The notes beneath the pieces are model-generated. The model was not told where the DNA came from. It did no database searches and saw only the letters and a program-made list of their open reading frames with translations. Source: Halorubrum sp. Hd13 (lineage in GTDB: Archaea; Halobacteriota; Halobacteria; Halobacteriales; Haloferacaceae). From it: a stretch of 46,531 nucleotides of DNA. Positions 29,426 to 37,120 of the stretch are shown here, piece after piece (the first letter of the stretch is position 1; every line of letters starts with the position of its first letter). The stretch is from contig NZ_NHOY01000061.1 in assembly GCF_002252755.1 (NCBI RefSeq), forward strand, positions 1 to 46,531, in the 5' to 3' direction. The position numbers were made by a program, and so were the translations under genes.

Positions 29426-29983
29426 CTACGCCAACAGCCCGAGGCCGTCCAGCTCCTCGACGATCACGTCGACGGCGGCCGCCGCGTCGTCCGGGCTCGT
29501 CCCGCCCGTGACGACGAGCTTCCCGCTGCCGAACAACAGCGCCACGACGTCCGGTTCGTCCAGCCGGTAGACGAGCCCGGGGAACTGCTCCGGCTCGTAC
29601 TCGATGTGTTCGAGCCCGAGCCCGATCGCGATCGCGTTGAGGTTGAGGCTCTCGCCGAGGTCGGCGGACGTGACGATGTTCTGGACCGTGATCTCGGGGT
29701 CCTCGATCGGGATCTGGAGCGCGCGGAGCTCGTCGAACACGATGGCGAGGCTCTCGTGGACGGCGTCGATCGAGTTCGCGCCCGTGCACACGATCTTCCC
29801 GGACCGGAAGATCAGCGCGGCCGATTTCGGGTCCGTGGTGCGGTACACGAGCCCGGGGAACTGCTCGGGGTCGTAGTCGGCGCCCTCCAGGTCCATCGCG
29901 ACGCTCTGGAGATCGAGCTCCTGCCCGATCCCCGTGGAGGCAACGACGTTCTCTATCGTGATCGTCTCCTTCGGATCGGCCAT
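29426..29983 (-). CDS. tbp: TATA-box-binding protein TBP
   Basis: General transcription factor that binds archaeal TATA boxes with TFB. It is 185 residues. The two saddle repeats are plain: PEQFPGLVYR with ALIFRSGKIVCTGA in the first half, and PEQFPGLVYR with ALLFGSGKLVVTGG in the second. The start MADPKETITIENVV is the family start and lies about 30 bases after a TATA-like ctttttaaa; an upstream in-frame ATG at 30010 would lie within the box. Haloarchaea often have several TBPs; this intact, chromosomal, conserved-context copy is probably the main one (inferred). Confidence 0.97.
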   Translation of the reverse strand: MADPKETITIENVVASTGIGQELDLQSVAMDLEGADYDPEQFPGLVYRTTDPKSAALIFRSGKIVCTGANSIDAVHESLAIVFDELRALQIPIEDPEITVQNIVTSADLGESLNLNAIAIGLGLEHIEYEPEQFPGLVYRLDEPDVVALLFGSGKLVVTGGTSPDDAAAAVDVIVEELDGLGLLA

Positions 29984-30008
29984 TACTACTAACACGATCG
30001 GTTGATTC

Positions 30009-30019
30009 ATTTAAAAAGG
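30009..30019. promoter_or_regulatory. A/T-rich TATA region between divergent tbp and trmG10
   Basis: The sequence atttaaaaagg is centred about 30 bases before the tbp ATG on the minus strand. On the plus strand it would initiate about 30 bases before the trmG10 start. It may serve both directions, so TBP may bind at its own promoter. Confidence 0.5.
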
Positions 30020-30070
30020 TGCGTGGTCGGAACCGCTATCCTCTTGCGAGCGGCTCCCCGACTCCGGGGC

Positions 30071-31183
30071 GTGTACTGGCTCGAACTCGCCGGGGAGACG
30101 GACGCCTTCGCCGCCCGCGAGGCCGCCACCGCCGCGACCGGCGTGGAGCTGCTCGCGCCCGGGGTCGCCGCCGCCGGCAGCGTCGGACTCACCCGTAGCG
30201 ACGCGGCGGGCGACGACCCACGCGCCGGCGGTGACGCCCCGGGCGCCGCGAGTGCCGCGACCGATCGCGCCGGAGTGCGCCGGCTCGCCTACACCCGCGC
30301 CGCCCACGAGGCGGTCGCCCGCACGGACGCCGACCTCGCCGCCGCCGTCGCCGCGCTCGACGCGGCGCCGCTCGACCGCTCGGGGACGGTCGCGGTGCGG
30401 GCCCGGAACGTCCGGAACACGGCGACCGTCTCGACGAGCGACGCCGAGCGCGCCCTCGGGGGCGTCCTCGTCGACCGCGGGTTCGACGTCGACCTCGACG
30501 ACCCCGACCACGTCCTGCGCGCGCTGTTCGCGGCGGGCGAGCGCGCCGTTCACGACGCGATTCCCGGCGCCGACGGCGGCGACGCGTCCGTCTGCGCGCT
30601 CGGCTGGGTCGCCGCGGAGGCCGCTCGCGACTTCGCCCCCAAACCGACCGACCGCCCGTTCTTCCAGCCGGGGAGCATGGCGCCGGCCGACGCCCGCGCG
30701 TACGCCAACCTCGCGGGCGCCGCGCCCGGCCGGACCCTGCTCGACCCGATGTGCGGGACCGGCGGGCTCCCGCTGGAGGCCGGGCTCGTCGGCGCCGACG
30801 TCGTCGCCTGCGACGCCCAGCGGAAGATGGTCCGCGGGACGCGGGAGAACCTCCGCGAGTACGTGGGTGACTCCCCGGAGCACCCGAGCTGGCACGTCGC
30901 CCGCGGCGACGCCACGGCCCTCCCGCTCCGCGACGACGCCGTCGACGGCGTCGCCTTCGACGCGCCGTACGGCCGCCAGTCGAAGATCGCCACCCACGAC
31001 CTCGCCGACCTCGTCTCGGGCGCGCTCGCGGAGGCGGCCCGGGTCGCGCCCCGCGCCGTCGTCGTCGCCGACCGGGACTGGCGCGGGTCGGCCCGCGCGG
31101 CGGGCTGGACGGTCGACGCCGCCTTCGAGCGCCGCGTCCACCGGTCGCTCACCCGACACGTGCTGGTGCTCGATCGGTCGTGA
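30071..31183 (+). CDS. trmG10: tRNA (guanine(10)-N2)-dimethyltransferase
   Basis: SAM-dependent enzyme that methylates G10 of tRNA. It has 370 residues. Residues 1-150 match a THUMP-containing RNA-binding region, with an alanine/asparagine-rich stretch around 45-75. The methyltransferase core has LLDPMCGTGGLPLEAGL (SAM site) and a catalytic FDAPYGRQS motif in place of the usual DPPYG. The first proline is replaced by Ala, which is seen in archaeal relatives. The GTG start (MYWLELAGETD) is chosen by family; a TTG farther upstream lies within the promoter. Divergent from tbp. Confidence 0.9.
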   Translation: MYWLELAGETDAFAAREAATAATGVELLAPGVAAAGSVGLTRSDAAGDDPRAGGDAPGAASAATDRAGVRRLAYTRAAHEAVARTDADLAAAVAALDAAPLDRSGTVAVRARNVRNTATVSTSDAERALGGVLVDRGFDVDLDDPDHVLRALFAAGERAVHDAIPGADGGDASVCALGWVAAEAARDFAPKPTDRPFFQPGSMAPADARAYANLAGAAPGRTLLDPMCGTGGLPLEAGLVGADVVACDAQRKMVRGTRENLREYVGDSPEHPSWHVARGDATALPLRDDAVDGVAFDAPYGRQSKIATHDLADLVSGALAEAARVAPRAVVVADRDWRGSARAAGWTVDAAFERRVHRSLTRHVLVLDRS

Positions 31184-31291
31184 GCGCGTCCGATCTCGGC
31201 CCGTGACCGCCGCGACAACGCCGCGTTCGCACCGTCCCGAGAGTGAACGACCGGTCGGTGATACTCGGCATCTGAGCGTCGCAACCGACAA

Positions 31292-31328
31292 GTTTCAGTT
31301 TCACTCTCCCTCCGGGCAACGGTTAAGT
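31292..31328 (+). promoter_or_regulatory. orc1/cdc6 promoter with GTTTCAGTTTCACTC element
   Basis: The element at 31292-31306 differs from the radA element at one position. A ggttaagt TATA-like box follows at 31321-31328, centred 27 bases before the ATG at 31352. The order element, about 15-base spacer, TATA box, start is the same as at radA. Probable shared regulator binding site (inferred). Confidence 0.65.
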
Positions 31329-31351
31329 GGACGGCCTCTCGTGGTGTGCAC

Positions 31352-32479
31352 ATGACCGGGGACGCCGGCGGCGACATGCTCTCGTGGGACGAGTCGGTGT
31401 TCCGCGACGAGTCGGTGTTCGAGATCGACCACGTCCCCGAGACGTTCCGCCACCGCGAGAGCCAGCTGGAGAGCCTGAAGTACGCGCTCCGCCCCGCGGT
31501 GCGCGGCTCTCGCCCCCTCAACACGATGGTGCGCGGCCCGCCCGGCACCGGCAAGACGACCGCGGTCCAGAAGCTGTTCGGCGAGCTCGGCGCCCGCACC
31601 GACGTCCGGACGGTCCGCGTCAACTGCCAGGTCGATTCGACGCGGTACGCCGTTTTCTCCCGGCTGTTCGAGGGGATCTTCGACTACGAGCCGCCCTCCT
31701 CGGGGATCTCCTTCAAGAAGCTGTTCGGTCAGATCACCGACCGGCTCGTCGAGGAGGACGACGTGCTCGTCGTCGCCTTAGACGACGTGAACTACCTCTT
31801 CTACGAGAACGAGGCGTCGGACACCCTCTACTCGCTTCTGCGCGCCCACGAGGCGCACTCGGGCGCGAAGATCGGCGTCATCGTCGTCTCCTCGGACCTC
31901 GGGCTCGACGTGATCGACGACCTCGACACCCGCGTGCAGTCGGTGTTCCGCCCGGAGGAGGTGTACTTCCCCGTCTACGACGCCACCGAGATCTACGACA
32001 TCCTCTTCGAGCGCGCGAAGCGCGGCTTCCACGACGGCGTCATCGCCGACGCCGAACTGGAGCGCGTCGCCGACCTCACCGCCGAGAGCGGCGACCTCCG
32101 GGTCGGGATCGACCTGCTCCGCCGCGCCGGACTGAACGCCGAGATGCGCGCCTCGAAGACGATCGCCGACGAGGACGTCGAGTCGGCGTACGACAAGTCG
32201 AAACACGTCCACCTCTCGCGGTCGCTCCGCGGGCTCTCGGAGTCCGAGCGCGCCCTCGTCCGCGTCCTCGCGGAGAACGACGGCGAGCGCGCCGGGACGG
32301 TGTACGAGGCGTTCCGCGACGAGACCGACCTCGGCTACACCCGTTACTCCGAGATCATCAACAAGCTCGACCAGCTCGGCGTGATCGAGGCCGAGTACGC
32401 CGACGTCGAGGGGCGCGGCCGCTCCCGCGAGCTCTCCCTGGCCTACGACGCGGAGGCGGTGCTGGACCGGCTGGAGTGA
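31352..32479 (+). CDS. Orc1/Cdc6-family replication initiation protein
   Basis: AAA+ origin-recognition/MCM-loading protein of 375 residues. Walker A is GPPGTGKT at 62-69 and Walker B-like VVALDDVNYL is near 139-148. Later come RVGIDLLRRAG (sensor 2 region) and a C-terminal winged helix (LGYTRYSEIINKLDQLGVIE). The ATG (MTGDAGGDML) is favoured over a GTG six bases upstream by the TATA spacing. I do not see origin-type repeats nearby, so this copy is not obviously next to an origin. It shares a promoter element with radA. Confidence 0.95.
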   Translation: MTGDAGGDMLSWDESVFRDESVFEIDHVPETFRHRESQLESLKYALRPAVRGSRPLNTMVRGPPGTGKTTAVQKLFGELGARTDVRTVRVNCQVDSTRYAVFSRLFEGIFDYEPPSSGISFKKLFGQITDRLVEEDDVLVVALDDVNYLFYENEASDTLYSLLRAHEAHSGAKIGVIVVSSDLGLDVIDDLDTRVQSVFRPEEVYFPVYDATEIYDILFERAKRGFHDGVIADAELERVADLTAESGDLRVGIDLLRRAGLNAEMRASKTIADEDVESAYDKSKHVHLSRSLRGLSESERALVRVLAENDGERAGTVYEAFRDETDLGYTRYSEIINKLDQLGVIEAEYADVEGRGRSRELSLAYDAEAVLDRLE

Positions 32480-32522
32480 TCGACGCCGACGCCTTTTCGG
32501 TTCTCCCCGTCGAGTCGGTGGT

Positions 32523-33245
32523 ATGAAGACGAGCGGCGGGAGCGACGCGGCGAAGCGACGCGCCGGCGAGTCGGCGGCGGCGGCGGTCGACGACGGCGAC
32601 GTCGTCGGCCTCGGAACGGGCTCGACCGCGGCCCACGCGATCCGCAGACTGGGCGAACGAGTCGACGCCGGGCTGGACGTCCGCGGGGTTCCGACCTCGT
32701 TCGCGAGCCGCGAACTCGCCGCCGACCGCGGGATCCCGCTGCTCGGCCTCGACGAGGCGACGGGGCCCGACGCGCCCGGGATCGACGTCGCGATCGACGG
32801 CGCGGACCAGGTCGCGGTCGGCGACGGCGGGCCGACCGCGGGCCCGCTCATAAAGGGCGGCGGCGCCGCGCACGCCCGCGAGAAGCTGGTCGACGCCGCG
32901 GCCGACCGCTTCCTCGTCGTCGCCGACCCGTCGAAGGAGGCCGCGGCTCTCGACCGCCCCGTTCCGGTAGAGGTGCTTCCCGCCGGCCGATCCGCGGTGG
33001 CCGAGGCGGTCCGCGCGGCGGGCGGCGAGCCGACCCTCCGCCGCGCGGAGCGGAAGGACGGCCCGGTCGTCACCGACAACGGGAACCTCGTGCTCGACTG
33101 TTCGTTCGGCGAAATCGCGGAGCCCTCGGCGCTCGCGACGACCCTCTCCGCGACGCCGGGCGTCGTCGAACACGGCCTCTTCGTCGACCTCGCCGACGAG
33201 GTCCACGTCGGAACGGACTCCGGGGTTCGGGTGCTCACGCGCTGA
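32523..33245 (+). CDS. rpiA: Ribose-5-phosphate isomerase A
   Basis: Interconverts ribose-5-phosphate and ribulose-5-phosphate. It has 240 residues. Family blocks visible are VVGLGTGSTAAHAIRRLG at 27-44, the phosphate/catalytic region IDVAIDGADQV near 86-96 and LIKGGGAAHAREKLV, and FLVVADPSK. A TATA-like ccttttcggt lies about 26 bases before the ATG. It starts 43 bases after orc1/cdc6 on the same strand, so limited read-through is possible. Confidence 0.95.
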   Translation: MKTSGGSDAAKRRAGESAAAAVDDGDVVGLGTGSTAAHAIRRLGERVDAGLDVRGVPTSFASRELAADRGIPLLGLDEATGPDAPGIDVAIDGADQVAVGDGGPTAGPLIKGGGAAHAREKLVDAAADRFLVVADPSKEAAALDRPVPVEVLPAGRSAVAEAVRAAGGEPTLRRAERKDGPVVTDNGNLVLDCSFGEIAEPSALATTLSATPGVVEHGLFVDLADEVHVGTDSGVRVLTR

Positions 33246-33339
33246 TCTCCGGGACGCGGTCGCTACCGACGTGCGCGGCGGTCGCGCCGCTCTGCGGTCG
33301 GCGCGCGGTCAAAAAATCGGGTCGAGAGTCGCGTCCGCC

Positions 33340-33507
33340 TTAGAGGTCGCGCGGCTGGACCGTCTTCCGGTCGTTGGCCTCGGCGCGGCGCGCGGCGTCT
33401 TCGAGCAGCTCGTCCACTTCGTCGTCGAGCGCGTCGTAGAAGTCCGAAGCGACGTTCTTGTCGTCCAGCGCTTCCTTGACGGCCGCTTTGACAATAAGGT
33501 CTGCCAT
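33340..33507 (-). CDS. DUF1931-like small histone-fold protein
   Basis: 55 residues, highly charged. The sequence MADLIVKAAVKEALDD, then DFYDALDDEVDELLEDAA and ANDRKTVQPRDL, has the helix-strand-helix pattern of a histone-like fold. The ending RKTVQPRDL recalls the RKT[IV]xPRD histone signature. It matches a conserved haloarchaeal small family from memory. The start is the second ATG: a tcttattaac TATA-like box lies about 28 bases before it, while the first ATG would be only 10 bases from the box. DNA binding is inferred. Confidence 0.8.
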   Translation of the reverse strand: MADLIVKAAVKEALDDKNVASDFYDALDDEVDELLEDAARRAEANDRKTVQPRDL

Positions 33508-33695
33508 GCGATCGGTGATATCCATCGACAGTTAATAAGAGTTCCTGAATTCGACCGCGAGGGGCGCCCTGCGGCCCGTTCGCGAGGGGGTGCCGGAATG
33601 CTTCCTTATAAGCTTTGTGAGACCGCTCGGCGAGCGGGGCCGCTCGCCCGCCGCGGACCGATAGGTTCGACCCGTTCGGCCCCTGACGGGGACGC

Positions 33696-34481
33696 ATGCG
33701 CGACACGCTCAAGGCGCTCGACGCCGGCGATATCGGCGTCGCGGAGGCGGAATCGCGGCTCGCGGGCTACGCGACGACGGCGGCCGGCCGGTTCGACGCC
33801 GCCCGCGAGCACCGACGAGGGATCCCCGAGGCGATCCTCGCGGAGGGGAAGACGCCGGCGGAGGTCGCGGCGCTGACGGCGACCGCGGTCGAGACGACCG
33901 GCCGCGCGCTCGTCACCCGGGCCGACGCCGAGGACGCGGCGGCGATCCGGACGGCGATGGCGGACCTCGATCTCGAGACCGCGGCGTCGCTCGACCCCAC
34001 CGTCGACCACGACGAGCGGGCCGGGACCGTCGTCGTCCACGCCGCCGACTTCGACCCGCCCGCGCTCGACGCGACGCTCTCGGTCGTCGCGGCGGGCACC
34101 GCCGACGCGGCGGCCGCGGGCGAGGCGGCGGTGGTCGCCGGCGAGATCGGCGCGACCGTCGACCGCGTGGACGACGTCGGCGTCGCGAACCTCGACCGGA
34201 TCCTGGACCAGCGCGACCGGGTCCGCGAGGCCGACGTCGTCGTGGTCGCGGCGGGCCGCGAGGGGGCGCTCCCCACGGTCGTCGCGGGACTCGTCGCGGC
34301 GCCGGTGATCGCGCTCCCGGTGTCGACGGGATACGGCGTCGGCGGCGAGGGCGTCGCCGCGCTCCACGGTGCGCTCCAGTCCTGTTCGGTGCTCACGACG
34401 GTGAACGTCGACGCCGGCTTCGTCGCCGGGGCGCAGGCGGGGCTGATAGCGCGCGCGGTCGACGCGGCGCGGCGCGACTGA
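33696..34481 (+). CDS. larB: LarB, nickel-pincer cofactor biosynthesis carboxylase
   Basis: LarB carboxylates and hydrolyses nicotinic acid adenine dinucleotide in nickel-pincer nucleotide synthesis. It is 261 residues. The C-terminal AIR-carboxylase-like half shows VVAGTADAAAAGEAAVVA, DVVVVAAGREGALPTVVAGL, LPVSTGYGVGGEGVAAL and LQSCSVLTTVNVDAGF. The cysteine in QSCS matches the conserved catalytic cysteine. LarC and LarE are not in the window. A gataggttcg TATA-like element lies about 31 bases before the ATG. Earlier annotations call this family circadian phase modifier or PurE-like. Confidence 0.92.
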   Translation: MRDTLKALDAGDIGVAEAESRLAGYATTAAGRFDAAREHRRGIPEAILAEGKTPAEVAALTATAVETTGRALVTRADAEDAAAIRTAMADLDLETAASLDPTVDHDERAGTVVVHAADFDPPALDATLSVVAAGTADAAAAGEAAVVAGEIGATVDRVDDVGVANLDRILDQRDRVREADVVVVAAGREGALPTVVAGLVAAPVIALPVSTGYGVGGEGVAALHGALQSCSVLTTVNVDAGFVAGAQAGLIARAVDAARRD

Positions 34482-34606
34482 CCGCCGGCTCCCCACCCGT
34501 CTCATGACGGGGCTTTATATGTAGATTTCCGGAAGCTGGCGGGGGTGAGAAAGGGTATTTGTCCGTCGAAACCTTACGATCTATCGCCGGTAACCACCGG
34601 TACCGA

Positions 34607-34759
34607 ATGCCACTCTGTGACCACTGCGGGTCGCACGTCTCGGACCGCTTCGCACGCGTCTTCGCGGACGAGTACGGCGACCTGAACGCCTGTCCGGACT
34701 GTTCCGCGAACGCCGGGATCGCCGAAGTCTCCCGAGAACGCGCTCGTACTGGGGACTGA
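34607..34759 (+). CDS. Zinc-ribbon miniprotein
   Basis: 50 residues. CDHCG at 4-8 and CPDCS at 30-34 form two CxxC half-sites of a zinc ribbon, linked by RFARVFADEYGDLNA. It resembles a small conserved haloarchaeal family. Short upstream codons in the same frame lack support; the ATG fits an accttacgat element about 31 bases upstream. Function unknown. Confidence 0.75.
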   Translation: MPLCDHCGSHVSDRFARVFADEYGDLNACPDCSANAGIAEVSRERARTGD

Positions 34760-34876
34760 CCCGGTCGATCCCGCCGCGACACCGCACCCGACCGCGTTCG
34801 CGCCGCCCGCGCGTCCGGCTTCCCCGACCGCGCCGAGACCGGCAGGTATTCCTCGCGCCCGCGCCGACCGGGCGCC

Positions 34877-35149
34877 GTGTCGACGCCGAGTCAGGACGCG
34901 CCGCACCACGTCTACGTGATCGAGTGCGCGGACGGGACGCTGTACACCGGCTACACCACCGACGTGGAGCGGCGCGTTGCCGAGCACGACGCCGGAGAGG
35001 GCGCGAAGTACACCAGGGGACGGACTCCCGTGACCTTACGACACGTCGAGTCGTTCGACTCGAAGTCGGCGGCGATGTCGCGGGAACACGAGATCAAGTC
35101 GCTCACCCGCGCGCAGAAGGAGGCGCTGATCGGGGCGGAGAACGACTGA
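34877..35149 (+). CDS. GIY-YIG nuclease superfamily protein
   Basis: 90 residues. The motif [27 protein letters not shown] has the GIY-YIG pattern (YVI...YTGYT) and is followed by [11 protein letters not shown] and an [16 protein letters not shown] end, as in the UPF0213/YhbQ group. Function may be DNA cleavage or repair; it is not established in this family. The GTG start is supported by ggtattcc about 30 bases upstream. Confidence 0.9.
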   Translation: MSTPSQDAPHHVYVIECADGTLYTGYTTDVERRVAEHDAGEGAKYTRGRTPVTLRHVESFDSKSAAMSREHEIKSLTRAQKEALIGAEND

Positions 35150-35199
35150 GTCACGGCGGCCGATCCGCGGGGGCTCGGCCGGTGTCGGTCGGCTCCCGG

Positions 35200-36090
35200 C
35201 TACTCCACGAGCCGTTCGATTTCGGTGACCAGGATGCCGCTCGCGCCGACAGCCTTCAGCTCCGAGATCGTCGCGAACACGTCGCGCTCCTCGACGACGG
35301 CGTGGACCGCCACCATCCCGTTCCCGTCCTCGTCGGCCTCGACGTCCATCACCGTCGGGCCGCCGAGCCCGGGGATCACGTCTTTGACCTCGTCGAGCCG
35401 CTCCGTCGGCGCGTTCATCATCAGGTAGCGCCGGCCGTCGGCCGCGAGCACGGACTCGAACGCGGTCAACACCTGTTCGACCTTCGGGTCGTCGACCACG
35501 TCGGGGCGCGCGAACAGCCGCACCGAGGAGTCGAGCACGTCGTCGATCACGGCGAGGCGGTTCACCTTCAGCGTCGTCCCCGTCGAGGTGATGTCGACGA
35601 TGGCGTCGGCCATGTCGACGTGGGGCGTCAGCTCCGTCGCGCCCGTCACGGTGACCACGTCGGCGTCGACCCCCACGCGGTCGAGGTAGTCGCGGGTGAC
35701 CGCCGGGAACTCGGTGGCGACGGTCCCGCCGGCGAGGTCGCCGACGGTCTCGACCGCGCCGTCCTCCGGGGCCGCGAGGACGAGCTTACAGGAGCCGTAC
35801 CCCAGATCGAGCAGGTCGACGAGGTCGCCGTCGGCCGCGGACGCGGCGCCGTCCGCCACGCCGCCGGACTCCGCCGCCTGATCGAGCCCCGTGATCCCGA
35901 GGTCGGCCGCGCCGTCCCGGACGTACTCGGGGATGTCGGCCGCGCGCGCGAACAGCACCGTCACGTCGGGGTCGACGGTGTCGGCGTACAGCTGGCGGTC
36001 GGCGGTCTCCTCGACGTGGAGCCCCGCGCGCTCCAACAGCGAGAGCGTCGGGTCGTGCAGGCGGCCCTTGTTGGGGACGGCGATGCGCAT
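35200..36090 (-). CDS. hisG: ATP phosphoribosyltransferase
   Basis: First enzyme of histidine synthesis. It is 296 residues, the long form: two periplasmic-binding-like domains plus a C-terminal PII/ACT-like regulatory domain ([31 protein letters not shown]) that mediates histidine inhibition in the family. [16 protein letters not shown] is the family start; [10 protein letters not shown] and [13 protein letters not shown] are the catalytic blocks. A Ser/Ala/Asp loop near 110-120 ([12 protein letters not shown]) is lineage-specific. The promoter holds aaacgttt, a perfect 8-base palindrome about 30 bases before the ATG. Confidence 0.96.
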   Translation of the reverse strand: MRIAVPNKGRLHDPTLSLLERAGLHVEETADRQLYADTVDPDVTVLFARAADIPEYVRDGAADLGITGLDQAAESGGVADGAASAADGDLVDLLDLGYGSCKLVLAAPEDGAVETVGDLAGGTVATEFPAVTRDYLDRVGVDADVVTVTGATELTPHVDMADAIVDITSTGTTLKVNRLAVIDDVLDSSVRLFARPDVVDDPKVEQVLTAFESVLAADGRRYLMMNAPTERLDEVKDVIPGLGGPTVMDVEADEDGNGMVAVHAVVEERDVFATISELKAVGASGILVTEIERLVE

Positions 36091-36585
36091 ACGGAGAGCG
36101 TCGCGGGGCGACGGGGAAACGTTTTCGTCCGGTGAGCGGCGGACGGGATCCATGCGCAGCCGACTAATCAGACACCGTGGCGGCGGCGCGTGCCGACGAG
36201 CGGCCGACAGGCCGTGAGTCAGCGCGCGCGAGGGAGTCGCTGGCGTGTGGACGCGCCAGCGACAGGGCGAGAGCAAAGCTCTCGCTTGCAACCGGCGCGT
36301 AGCGCCGGTGACGAGGCTGGGGAGGCGTGAGGTACGGTGGCCGTGCGGGGGCGGGACTCAAAGGGGCAGTCGCCGGCGGCTTCGCCGCCGGCTGCCAGAG
36401 GCGCGAAGCGCCTCGCTGTCGCGAGGACGAAGCACGCTGCAGCAAGCACCGCAGCGAGCAACGCGGGTGAGGAGCGCAGCAAAGCGCGCGAGTCCTCGCG
36501 GCTGGGGCTTCGGCGGTGTTCACCGTCGATCGGCAGCCAACGGTTTATAACCGAGCGGCCGGAACTTTGGAGACCTCGATCCTCT
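36091..36585. other. 495-base intergenic region occupied by a dispersed repeat
   Basis: It contains the hisG promoter at its left end, then a long G/C-rich repeat from about 36225 to 36530, and an A/T-rich tail (cggtttataaccg) near 36540. Several open frames of over 100 codons cross it in different frames, as expected from high GC; none shows coding features. Confidence 0.55.
36237..36414. repeat. Hairpin-rich segment of the dispersed repeat (five stem-loops) with core copy 2
   Basis: Five perfect inverted repeats follow each other: tcgctggcg/cgccagcga (36237-36262), gcgagagc/gctctcgc (36267-36285), accggcgc/gcgccggt (36291-36309), gccggcggc/gccgccggc (36372-36392) and gaggcgc/gcgcctc (36398-36414). 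Four of the five loops are 3 bases. Between the third and fourth lies the core 36319-36369, which matches 10505-10557 in opposite orientation. This is not a CRISPR (no equal repeats) and not a protein gene. Confidence 0.8.
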
Positions 36586-36993
36586 CTACCGACCGGCGTT
36601 CCCGCCTCCGGCCGCGCCAAACCGCCGTCTGACCACCCAATACGCGACGGGGAGACAGCAGGCGAACGCGATCGGCCAGACGGTCAGCTGCGCGGCCGGG
36701 TCGGGCGGCGACACGAGGCTTCCGGCGATCATCCCGCCGATTCCGGCGACGACGACGGTAACGGCGGCTCGCTCCACTCGGCCCGGCGGCCGCTCGCGGG
36801 GCCGCCCGCGACGCCACCAGAGGAGGTAGTACGCCAGTACGATCCCCGAGAGCGGTGCGAAGACGGCCCAGACGGTCGGATAATCGCTTCCGCGAGCGTG
36901 TGCGTCGAAGTTCACCCAGACGCCTGTCGCCAACAGAACGAACAGGAAGAGGGCCATGCCGAACGCGACGGCGGGTGAGAACGGGAGGGACAC
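36586..36993 (-). CDS. Conserved haloarchaeal membrane protein, four transmembrane segments
   Basis: 135 residues. Hydrophobic segments at about 6-27, 42-60, 75-95 and 103-122. The first loop has [22 protein letters not shown], and an Arg-rich loop ([15 protein letters not shown]) separates segments two and three. A GTG start is used; a cattatcg TATA-like element lies about 26 bases upstream. It is divergent from uvrB. No function can be assigned. Confidence 0.75.
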   Translation of the reverse strand: MSLPFSPAVAFGMALFLFVLLATGVWVNFDAHARGSDYPTVWAVFAPLSGIVLAYYLLWWRRGRPRERPPGRVERAAVTVVVAGIGGMIAGSLVSPPDPAAQLTVWPIAFACCLPVAYWVVRRRFGAAGGGNAGR

Positions 36994-37120
36994 GATCTGG
37001 TGTTCAGCCCGATCGATAATGGGTCTTCTCCGGAGCGGAACCGTCCGAGCGAGACGATTTCGCCGCAGTCACTTACCTAGCCGCGCCGCTCAAGTGTCTC
37101 GCCACCCAACGACGCGTATC

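Noticed and set aside
31184-31351. Replication origin next to orc1/cdc6
   Set aside because: I found no long inverted origin-recognition repeats with G-strings and no extended A/T-rich unwinding region; the repeated element is better explained as a promoter site shared with radA.
36237-36480. CRISPR-like array
   Set aside because: The inverted repeats differ in sequence from one another and there are no equal repeats with unique spacers.
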